In this document: piece by piece, positions 1 to 6,794 of the stretch
Layout: every line of letters starts with the position of its first letter
Position numbering within the stretch: the first letter of the stretch is position 1
Source: Cyanobacteria bacterium UBA11370
GTDB taxonomy: Bacteria; Cyanobacteriota; Cyanobacteriia; Cyanobacteriales; Coleofasciculaceae
DNA length: 21,390 bases
Reading direction: 5' to 3'
NCBI GenBank assembly: GCA_003486645.1
Contig: DNGI01000183.1
Coordinates: 1 to 21,390 of the forward strand
The notes under the pieces: model-generated
The model's input: the letters and a program-made list of their open reading frames with translations, nothing else
What the model was told of the DNA's origin: nothing
Databases searched by the model: none
Translations under genes and position numbers: made by a program

Positions 1-12
1 TAAAATTTGTAT

Positions 13-134
13 AACAACCAACAACCAACAACCAACAACCAACAACCAACAACCAACAACCAACAACCAACAACCAACAACTAACAACCAACAACCAACA
101 ACTAACAACTAACAACTAACAACTAACAACCAAC
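13..134. repeat. Heptamer short tandem repeat (about 17 copies)
   Basis: A period-7 array of the unit AACAACC, with variants in which CC becomes CT (AACTAAC), runs up to 7 bases before the start codon of the M16-like gene. It is of the short tandemly repeated type (STRR) known from filamentous cyanobacteria. It leaves no normal ribosome binding site upstream of the gene and may carry its 5' leader. The same unit recurs in degraded form inside the histidine kinase gene near 18957-18995. Confidence 0.95.
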
Positions 135-141
135 AACAAAA

Positions 142-1416
142 ATGCCTCAAAATGTGACCGCTCCGGAACAACAGCAAATTATCCACCGCACGGTTTTAGA
201 TAATGGTATTGTGGTAATTGCTATAGAAAATTCAGCCGCAGATATTATTGCGACTCGTCTATTTATTCGAGCAGGGAGTCAGTGGGAATCCCGCGAAAAA
301 GCTGGACTTTCTCACTTACTTTCAGCCGTACTAACGAAAGGAACACAGAAGTTATCATCCATTGAAATTGCTGAACGAGTTGAGTCAGTTGGCGCTCAAC
401 TTAGTGCGGATACAGCTACGGATTACTTTTTGCTCTCACTCAAGACTGTTTCTACAGACTGGCCTGAAATGTTAGAGTTAGCAGGGCAGATGTTGCGATA
501 TCCGAGTTTTCCAGAAACTGAAGTAGAACTCGAACGACATTTAACCATTCAAGACATTCGTTCTCAAAAAGAGCAACCGTTTAATATTGCCTTTGAGCAG
601 TTACGACAGGCAATGTATCAAGACCATCCCTATGGTCTCTCAATTTTAGGAACTGAAGCAGCGATCGCTAAGTTATTGCGGAGTGATCTAGAGGACTATC
701 ATCAAACCTATTTCCGTCCTGATAACCTAGTCATTAGTGTTGCAGGTCGCGTTACTCCAGCGGAAGCGATCGAGCAGATTACGAGCGTATTTTGGGATTG
801 GCAAGCGCCTCAAACACCTGTAAATCAACCCGTTTTACCGTTGATTAAATCTCAACCTAGCCGAGTTATTACACCTCAAGAAACTCAGCAATCTATTGTT
901 ATGCTAGGCTATCTCGCTTCAGCCGTCAAAGATCCGAACTATGCTGCCTTAAAATTACTCAATACTTACTTAGGAAATGGTCTTTCCAGTCGCTTGTTTG
1001 TGGAACTGCGGGAAAAACGAGGGTTAGCCTATGACGTTTCTGCATTTTATCCGACGCGTCAGTCGGCATCTACGTTCGTGGTCTATATGGGTACGGCACC
1101 GGAAAATACAACCATAGCGCTAGAGGGTCTACGTGCAGAAGTTGAACGCCTTTGTACGTCTTCTCTGAGTATTGATGAACTTCAGACTTCAACGAATAAG
1201 CTTTTAGGTCAGTATGCTTTAGGGAAACAAACGAATGCTCAACTTGCTCAAATCTACGGTTGGTATGAGACGCTGGGGTTAGGGATTGAGTTTGATACCC
1301 AGTTTCAGGAGGACGTTACTAATGTTACTCCAGAAATCGCTCAAGCCGTTGCTAATCAATACTTTTCTGAACCTTATATATCTTTAGTGGGTCCAAATGA
1401 AGCCATTAATTTCTAA
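142..1416 (+). CDS. M16-family peptidase-like protein, zinc motif lost
   Basis: A 424-residue protein with the two-lobed M16B (pitrilysin/processing-peptidase) layout. The N-terminal lobe has the family signature region AGLSHLLSAV around residue 57, and the C-terminal lobe has the conserved stretch RLFVELREKRGLAYDVSAF near residues 290-310. In active M16 enzymes the first lobe carries HxxEH; here His57 is kept but Glu and the second His are Ser60 and Ala61, so zinc binding and proteolysis are not expected. In bacteria such subunits commonly pair with an active M16 protein encoded next to them, as in the alpha/beta processing peptidase; that partner would lie left of the window and is not visible. 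The start is the first ATG after the tandem repeat. The family assignment is firm; the partner role is inferred. Confidence 0.9.
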   Translation: MPQNVTAPEQQQIIHRTVLDNGIVVIAIENSAADIIATRLFIRAGSQWESREKAGLSHLLSAVLTKGTQKLSSIEIAERVESVGAQLSADTATDYFLLSLKTVSTDWPEMLELAGQMLRYPSFPETEVELERHLTIQDIRSQKEQPFNIAFEQLRQAMYQDHPYGLSILGTEAAIAKLLRSDLEDYHQTYFRPDNLVISVAGRVTPAEAIEQITSVFWDWQAPQTPVNQPVLPLIKSQPSRVITPQETQQSIVMLGYLASAVKDPNYAALKLLNTYLGNGLSSRLFVELREKRGLAYDVSAFYPTRQSASTFVVYMGTAPENTTIALEGLRAEVERLCTSSLSIDELQTSTNKLLGQYALGKQTNAQLAQIYGWYETLGLGIEFDTQFQEDVTNVTPEIAQAVANQYFSEPYISLVGPNEAINF

Positions 1417-1600
1417 AGCTACATTCTACCCCTTTAGATTGTAGATTCATTACAATTTAGAGCAGCTTAATCAAGTGGGGTTAAAATCGAGCCAATAGTG
1501 CCAGGTGAGGAGATTTCTGCTCCTTCCAACAGCGAAAGCGGGAATAATAACGACTTCTCCATACCGAGCGAAAACAATTTTGGCAATCCCATATTAGACA

Positions 1601-4300
1601 ATGGAAATGAATACAACTGAGCGAAAAACTGACAGTAAAACGGAAGTCGCCGGAAGTTCTACAGGCGTAATTCGCCTCAAACCTCAGCAGTTTATTCACG
1701 TTCTAGATAATAATACAGGTGTGACCCGGCTAGAAATTGGCCCTCAAACCATTACTCTACGTGACCATGAGCGGCTAATATTAAAACCTGAACCCATGAT
1801 AGTAGTGCCACCTCGCTATTATTGTGTGATTGCTAATCCTGTACTTCGAGATCAAAATGGTAATCCGATTACAGATGAATATGGACAAATTAAACTCAGA
1901 TACGGCGATGCTGAAATTCGCTTTGCCCAAGAACCGTTTCCACTCTATCCTGGTGAAGACGTTCAGGGAGAGATTACCCAACTGACAGTCGTTGAGAGAA
2001 ATCAAGCACTACGTTTAAGAGCATTGAGAGATTTTTCCGATTCGATTTTAGTCACGGATGAAGTCGCAACTCAATCAGAACCAATCAACCGTTTAGCAGG
2101 GGATGAGTGGCTATTTGAAGGACCAGGAACTTATCGTCCCCGAATTGAAGTTGAAGTGATCAAAGTAGTCACGGCAACCGTAATTAAGCCGAATCAAGCG
2201 TTACGATTATTAGCGCGACAAAATTGTACCGATCGCCAAGGGAATAGACGTAGAGCGGGTGAAGAGTGGTTAGTAAGGGAAGAAGGAGCCTATTTGCCTG
2301 GGGTAGATGAGGAAGCAATTGGGATTATTAAGGCTTACGTTTTAACCGAGAAAAAAGCCTTACATTTGCGAGCAAAACGCACTTTTACAGATATTTTTAG
2401 TCGGCAACGTAAAGCGGGTGATGAATGGTTAGTCACGTTTGCCGATGCCGAAATTCATATTCCTGATGTCTATGAAGAGGTGGTTGGAGAAGTAGAAATT
2501 ACCACATTAGGAGATAGAGAATGGTGTATTGTTGTCAACCCCATTGATGAAGAGGGCAAACCTCAGTTAGGAATGCGAGAGGTTCGCCAAGGCAGACTTT
2601 CATTTTTCTTGCATCCCGGTGAATCCCTGGAAAATGGCATTCAAAACATTTATGTTTTGGGCGAACAAGAATCACTTTTGCTCAAAGCGAAAGAAGGTTT
2701 TAGGGAAGGGGAAGGGGATAATTTAATCCAACGGTACCCAGGTGATATGTGGATGATTGCTGGCCCCAGAGATTATATTCCCCGTGTAGAAGTGGAAGTG
2801 ATTGAAAAACGTCAAGCGATTCCTTTGGATAAAAATGAAGGGATTTATGTGCGTGATATTCAGACGGGTGAACTGAAAGTTGTGAGTGGTCCCCAAGCTT
2901 ATATGCTCAGTCCCTATGAAGAGCTTTGGGAAAAAGAATTACCCCCGATTGTTGAAGAATTATTAGCGATCAAAAATGACCCAGTTTCTGAGCGGGGTCG
3001 GTATCATGTTAGCAAAAGTAAAGGGAGCGATCGCTCAACTGAAATCTCAGAGTCATCCACTCTAGATCAGACCGCATCTGCACGAGATAAAAGTCGGGCG
3101 GTTGTCTTTCATGTGCCACAAAATGCCGCTGTACAAATCCATGATTACAAGGAAAGAACAGCCAGAACTGTATTCGGTCCCGACTTAGTAATGTTAGGGC
3201 CAGATGAAGCGTTTACGGTGTTAAGTTTATCGGGTAGTGTACCTAAACGTCCTCATATTATCAAATCCTTAGCCTTGTTATTAGGGCCAGATTTTATGAC
3301 GGATCTTTTCACGGTGGAAACCTCAGATCATGCCAGATTGCAGTTACGTTTATCCTACAATTGGTATTTTGATGTGGATCGACATGATGAACAAGCAGCA
3401 GCCAAGCTGTTTCAAGTTCCGGATTTTGTAGATACGGCTTGTAAAGCGATCGCTTCCCGTGTGCGAGGTGCGGTAGCGGGTGTAAAATTTGATGAATTTC
3501 ATCGCAATTCGGCTCACATTATTCGCACGGCTGTGTTTGGAATAGATGCAGAAGGTCATGTACGGGATGAATTGCGTTTTAGGACGAATAACTTAGTGAT
3601 TTTTAATGTTGATATCCAATCCGTTGAACCCGTAGATGAAGAGACATTAAAGAGTCTCCAAAAGTCGGTACAGATTGCTATACAAATTACAACAGATGCT
3701 CAAGAAGCAGCGGCTAGACATGATGCTGAACGGATTGAACAAGAAGCCAAAGCGAGACTAGAACGGCAGGCAATTGTTGATAAAAGTGCAGCGGAAGCAG
3801 AGCGCAAGAATTTGTTGGAATTAGAAGCTGAAAATGCCGCCATTGAATCTACGGGGCAAGCAACAGCAGAAGCCAGGGCTAAGGCAGAAGCAGCGAGAAT
3901 TCAAGGTCAATTAACGGTGAATTTGGCACAGCAAGAAGCTGAGGCGGCAAGGATTCGCTCGGACGTAGAATTAGCTCAATTAAGAGCAAGACAGGAAGCT
4001 GAGTTAGCGCATCAACAAGCGTTGAATAATTTGGATATTGAAAAAGCGCAGCGGATGGCAGAAATTACTAGCGCTGAATTTAGACAAAAAGTAGAAGCAA
4101 TTGGCTCTGAAACGCTCAAAGCTATGGCTCAAGCTGGTCCAGAAATGCAGGCTAGACTTTTGCAAGCGCTGGGTATTCAAAGTGTGTTGATTACTGATGG
4201 CAGAAATCCGATTAATCTGTTTAATACAGCGCAGGGGTTGATTAGTCCGATGGGAGCAGAAACACAGCCATTGCCGAAAAGCGATCGTCCTCTGGCTTAA
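1601..4300 (+). CDS. Major vault protein homologue (bacterial MVP)
   Basis: An 899-residue protein collinear with animal major vault protein over its whole length. Residues 1 to about 500 hold the N-terminal MVP repeats, with recurring pieces such as [30 protein letters not shown] and [17 protein letters not shown], and the run [12 protein letters not shown]. Residues about 545-700 form the band-7/stomatin-like shoulder domain ([41 protein letters not shown]). Residues about 700-840 are a long Ala/Glu/Arg-rich cap helix predicted to be coiled coil, and the tail keeps the cap signature [12 protein letters not shown] followed by LITDG and PINLFNTA. In eukaryotes 78 copies form the hollow vault ribonucleoprotein. 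Here all regions needed for a shell are present, so self-assembly is plausible but not shown. The frame is closed by TAG at 1595-1597; translation may begin at ATG 1601 or 1607. No recognisable vault PARP or TEP1 gene is nearby. Confidence 0.95.
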   Translation: MEMNTTERKTDSKTEVAGSSTGVIRLKPQQFIHVLDNNTGVTRLEIGPQTITLRDHERLILKPEPMIVVPPRYYCVIANPVLRDQNGNPITDEYGQIKLRYGDAEIRFAQEPFPLYPGEDVQGEITQLTVVERNQALRLRALRDFSDSILVTDEVATQSEPINRLAGDEWLFEGPGTYRPRIEVEVIKVVTATVIKPNQALRLLARQNCTDRQGNRRRAGEEWLVREEGAYLPGVDEEAIGIIKAYVLTEKKALHLRAKRTFTDIFSRQRKAGDEWLVTFADAEIHIPDVYEEVVGEVEITTLGDREWCIVVNPIDEEGKPQLGMREVRQGRLSFFLHPGESLENGIQNIYVLGEQESLLLKAKEGFREGEGDNLIQRYPGDMWMIAGPRDYIPRVEVEVIEKRQAIPLDKNEGIYVRDIQTGELKVVSGPQAYMLSPYEELWEKELPPIVEELLAIKNDPVSERGRYHVSKSKGSDRSTEISESSTLDQTASARDKSRAVVFHVPQNAAVQIHDYKERTARTVFGPDLVMLGPDEAFTVLSLSGSVPKRPHIIKSLALLLGPDFMTDLFTVETSDHARLQLRLSYNWYFDVDRHDEQAAAKLFQVPDFVDTACKAIASRVRGAVAGVKFDEFHRNSAHIIRTAVFGIDAEGHVRDELRFRTNNLVIFNVDIQSVEPVDEETLKSLQKSVQIAIQITTDAQEAAARHDAERIEQEAKARLERQAIVDKSAAEAERKNLLELEAENAAIESTGQATAEARAKAEAARIQGQLTVNLAQQEAEAARIRSDVELAQLRARQEAELAHQQALNNLDIEKAQRMAEITSAEFRQKVEAIGSETLKAMAQAGPEMQARLLQALGIQSVLITDGRNPINLFNTAQGLISPMGAETQPLPKSDRPLA

Positions 4301-4310
4301 TTTATGGAGG

Positions 4311-4378
4311 GCTGAATTGTTCTGCATATCCACCCACTATTGGATCTTAGGGGGAAATTTTCAGTCTAATAATAGTTA
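4311..4378. repeat. 68-bp direct repeat, copy 1
   Basis: This segment matches 6030-6097 at 61 of 68 positions by hand alignment, in the same orientation and without gaps. It starts 11 bases after the vault gene stop. The 3' end runs into GTTAAAC (4375-4381), a perfect match to the GTTRRRY core used by integron recombination sites. The two copies bracket the Panacea module, the attC-like site and the integrase fragment. Confidence 0.9.
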
Positions 4379-4420
4379 AACAGAGCAAGGTTTTGAGCAG
4401 CAACCATAATCCACTCAGCA

Positions 4421-4451
4421 TTGCAGTACAAACGATCTAGTATGCTATAAT
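4421..4451 (+). promoter_or_regulatory. Sigma-70-type promoter for the Panacea module
   Basis: TTGCAG at 4421-4426 and TGCTATAAT ending at 4451 form a -35 and an extended -10 (perfect TATAAT) with 19-bp spacing. An imperfect dyad, TAGCT (4459-4463) with AGCTA (4471-4475), lies just downstream and could be the operator through which an antitoxin represses its own operon. A strong Shine-Dalgarno sequence AAGGGGG (4477-4483) is five bases before the ATG at 4489. Confidence 0.7.
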
Positions 4452-4488
4452 TGTTTATTAGCTCGCTAAAAGCTACAAGGGGGACAAC

Positions 4489-4923
4489 ATGGCACGTGCT
4501 GTGGATGTGGCGAAATATATCCTAACTAAAACAGGCGAAATGACTGCGATGAAGCTTCAAAAGCTTGTTTATTACAGTCAAGCTTGGTCTCTTGTTTGGG
4601 ATGAAAGCCCCTTGTTTGACGAAGATATTCAGGCTTGGGCGAATGGTCCTGTAGTACCTATTCTGTATGGGTATCATCGAGATCAATTTAAGGTTAATAA
4701 AGATACCTTTGCTGATGGGGACATTGATGCTTTAACCCCCAATCAACAAGACTCTATTGACAAAGTTCTAGAGGCACTCCAAGACAAGAGTGGGCAGTGG
4801 TTAAGTGAGTTAACTCATATGGAGTCTCCTTGGAAAGACGCTAGAGGCGACCTGAAACCTACAGAGAGGTGTGATAAGGTTATCCCCTTAGCTGCAATGC
4901 ATGAATATTATTCGAGCCTATGA
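4489..4923 (+). CDS. Panacea-domain (DUF4065, SocA/GepA-like) antitoxin-type protein
   Basis: A 144-residue protein with the Panacea/DUF4065 hallmarks: AKYILTK, then MKLQKLVYYSQAWSL around residues 21-35, then IQAWANGPVVPILYGYHRDQF around residues 48-68. Panacea domains act as antitoxins for many unrelated toxins in bacterial toxin-antitoxin and anti-phage loci. The gene has its own strong promoter and Shine-Dalgarno, and its TGA stop overlaps the ATG of the next gene by four bases, the usual arrangement for translationally coupled toxin-antitoxin pairs. The domain assignment is strong. The antitoxin role rests on the domain and the coupling. It could instead be a phage-associated accessory protein. 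Confidence 0.85.
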   Translation: MARAVDVAKYILTKTGEMTAMKLQKLVYYSQAWSLVWDESPLFDEDIQAWANGPVVPILYGYHRDQFKVNKDTFADGDIDALTPNQQDSIDKVLEALQDKSGQWLSELTHMESPWKDARGDLKPTERCDKVIPLAAMHEYYSSL

Positions 4924-5534
4924 CGGATAAACCTTCCAAAGCTGAGAGAAGGAAGCAAAGGCAAGAAGAAAAAGCTCAGGCACGCAAGGCAAAGTCGGTA
5001 AGATTTTCGTCTAGCGTGGAAAATTTGGTAACCAAAACTGTGAAAATAGCGCCAATACCTGAACTTTCCTTGAAGGTCGTTAAGGTTCAGGAAGAGCCAA
5101 GTAAAAATAAGTCTTTATATCTTCCTAGCGAAGAATCATTTGCAATAACTTGTAACTTGACTTGGTGTACTACTGTGTCTGACTTGGAAGGAGAGTGGTC
5201 ATGGCGAGAACAAAGATGTTGGACTGAGGAAGAATGGCAAACCCAAATACTTCCAAATTTTAGTTTGTTGGAAAAATCAACTTGGTCTGAAATCTTATTT
5301 GAGCAAAAAACACCTGCTAAGGGTGGTAAAACTGTACCTAAGCATCACCATCAAGAGCTAACTACTTTGGTGCAAGAAGCTCAGGATAGGTGGATCGAAA
5401 TCGGTTTAGAAGAATACGATACGGCTTTTCGGTTTAGATTTGCTAATACCATCAGAGCTTGGGGTATAAAGCTACAAGGGCATTTTTATTTGGTTTGGTG
5501 GGAAAGGTATCACAAAATATATCCAGTACCTTGA
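4920..5534 (+). CDS. Putative toxin partner of the Panacea gene
   Basis: A 204-residue protein coupled by ATGA overlap to the upstream Panacea-domain gene. The first 30 residues are highly charged (KAERRKQRQEEKAQARKAK) and likely disordered or nucleic-acid binding. The C-terminal 40 residues (FRFANTIRAWGIKL, then HFYLVWWERYHKIYPV) are compact and aromatic; the ending WWERYHKIYP looks like tails I recall from small toxin-like proteins, but I cannot assign a named family. Being the second gene in a Panacea operon is the main reason to call it the toxin. No catalytic motif was recognised. It is followed 70 bases on by an attC-like sequence, as expected of a cassette-borne toxin-antitoxin pair. 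Confidence 0.6.
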   Translation: MTDKPSKAERRKQRQEEKAQARKAKSVRFSSSVENLVTKTVKIAPIPELSLKVVKVQEEPSKNKSLYLPSEESFAITCNLTWCTTVSDLEGEWSWREQRCWTEEEWQTQILPNFSLLEKSTWSEILFEQKTPAKGGKTVPKHHHQELTTLVQEAQDRWIEIGLEEYDTAFRFRFANTIRAWGIKLQGHFYLVWWERYHKIYPVP

Positions 5535-5607
5535 GTGTAAGTCTCATTCAATACGTTTCGCTCCATTTATAGATTTTATTCTTTCATAAGATGCTTTAAA
5601 TTACTCT

Positions 5608-5689
5608 GTCTAACAATTCGGTTGGAGCGGACTTCTAAAAGCTCTTGGTGTAGATACAGAGCTTGCTTACAGCCGCTCAACTTCACCAT
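5608..5689 (+). other. attC-like site after the Panacea module, right core decayed
   Basis: GTCTAAC at 5608-5614 fits the integron core RYYYAAC exactly. GGTTGGAGCGG (5620-5630) pairs with CCGCTCAAC (5673-5681) except for one extra G in the left arm, the extrahelical-base asymmetry typical of attC sites. The expected right core GTTRRRY is not recognisable. Its first 45 bases closely resemble 14174-14220. Confidence 0.6.
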
Positions 5690-5751
5690 CAAAACAGACC
5701 CTGAAAGTGCGTAAGAGGATAAATTTGTAGAACCGCACGACCAATGACATA

Positions 5752-5922
5752 CTGTTGGATTACTGCGATCGCTTCCTATTTGGTCAACACGGTTGGCACA
5801 GACTGAGGTCCTTTGGCTCGAACAGCATCAATGCCTGCCATGTTAAGATTGAGTACTTCACGATAGAGAAATAGCAAGGCACTGAGGGCTTGATTTTGTG
5901 TCGAAGCAGAAACCTGCCCCTC
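5752..5922 (-). pseudogene. Fragment of tyrosine recombinase, integron-integrase-like
   Basis: Reading the minus strand from 5922 gives EGQVSASTQNQALSALL, then FLYREVLNLNMAGIDAVRAK and GPQSVPTVLTK, then an in-frame TAG (5776-5778) and EAIAVIQQ. This matches the N-terminal SAM-like, core-binding domain of XerC/D-type recombinases and is closest, from memory, to integron integrases, where STQNQAL-ALLFLY and VRAK-P-VLT are characteristic. Farther upstream on the minus strand the match seems to continue in another frame (FLTE near 5938-5926). The catalytic domain (Arg, His, Tyr) is missing; the sequence runs straight into the attC-like arm. It is a dead remnant with a nonsense codon, a likely frameshift and a 3' deletion. 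The recombinase identity is firmer than the IntI subtype. Confidence 0.7.
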
Positions 5923-6029
5923 TCACCTCCGTAAGGAATCTGAAAATATGCGGAAAGATTCTGGTTATTCAGCTTGAGCAGCGTATTTTGCAGAAATAAT
6001 CTGCATAAGTATTAAATTTTGGGTGTTAT

Positions 6030-6097
6030 GCTGAATCATTCTGCCTATCCACCCACTATGGGATCTTAGGCGGAAAGTTTCTGTCTAATAATAGTTA
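6030..6097. repeat. 68-bp direct repeat, copy 2
   Basis: Partner of 4311-4378 (about 90% identity, no gaps). It lies about 110 bases beyond the 5' side of the integrase fragment, the position at which an integron attI site would be expected. The copy ends in GTTATGT, one base off the GTTRRRY core. The remaining 148 bases up to the next gene show no other feature that I recognise. Confidence 0.9.
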
Positions 6098-6245
6098 TGT
6101 TGCTTCATGTCCCGGTAGGGTGTAGCTGAAAATTCGTCTTTTGGTATTCAAAAGCACAAGTTTAGATGAGACGATTAGCAAGACAATGGATGTTGCGACA
6201 GCAATAGTGTAGAACAGATAACGTGACCTCTATTCCTTAAACCGT

Positions 6246-6704
6246 ATGCTTGATCCAATTATCACTCCAGTCTTAGCAGCCCCAATCGCCAAAATCATTT
6301 TGGACAAACTTTATGAAGGTGCAGGCAGCAAATTAGGTGAAAAGCTTGTAGAAGCAGCCTCTGCACAAATTCAGAAGTTGGGACAGGTGGTGTGGAATTG
6401 GTGTTTCAAAGGAAAACCACGAGCCGATAAGGTTTTAGAGGCTGCTGCAAAAGGATCTGAACCAGAACTTAAACAAATCCAGGATTATCTGCTCAAGGAA
6501 ATGGAGAATCCTGAATTCGTCAGCATGGTGCAACCAATAGCGCAAGAGATTTATCAAGTCCTAGTCCGGTTTGATGAGGTAAATGCTAGAAATGTGCAGC
6601 AAATTTTTACTGGACAGGGTTTGCAGGTGAATGATCCCAAATCTCAGGTGATTCAGACGGGTTCAAATGCCAAGTTTTACTTTGGTGCTCAGCCTGAAGA
6701 TTGA
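6246..6704 (+). CDS. N-terminal part of a split NACHT protein, or separate small partner
   Basis: A 152-residue protein of amphipathic helices rich in Ala, Ile and Lys, opening with MLDPIITPVLAAPIAKIIL and ending with a Gly/Asn/Gln-rich tail (IFTGQGLQVNDPKSQVIQTG). This resembles the N-terminal effector or adaptor regions I associate with cyanobacterial NACHT proteins; no named domain can be given. Its TGA stop at 6702-6704 is in the same frame as the following NTPase gene, and no other stop occurs in the 30 codons between that TGA and the first downstream ATG. The two may therefore be one broken gene, a gene read through at UGA, or two coupled genes. No clear Shine-Dalgarno precedes ATG 6246. 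Confidence 0.7.
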   Translation: MLDPIITPVLAAPIAKIILDKLYEGAGSKLGEKLVEAASAQIQKLGQVVWNWCFKGKPRADKVLEAAAKGSEPELKQIQDYLLKEMENPEFVSMVQPIAQEIYQVLVRFDEVNARNVQQIFTGQGLQVNDPKSQVIQTGSNAKFYFGAQPED

Positions 6705-6794
6705 CTGGAGTCGTCCGGACGGGAACGGATAAAGGAAAGAACCCAACAGGCATTAGTCAGATATTTAAAGCAAGAAGCTGACCGCTATTCGCGG

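Noticed and set aside
13..134. CRISPR-like direct repeats at the left edge
   Set aside because: The unit is 7 bp without spacers; it is a short tandem repeat.
1417..1470. Terminator after the M16-like gene (TCTAAAG paired with CTTTAGA)
   Set aside because: The stem is short and AT-rich with a long loop and no following T tract.
4004..4333. Minus-strand open frame opposite the vault gene 3' end
   Set aside because: Antisense to the conserved cap helix; no protein-like features.
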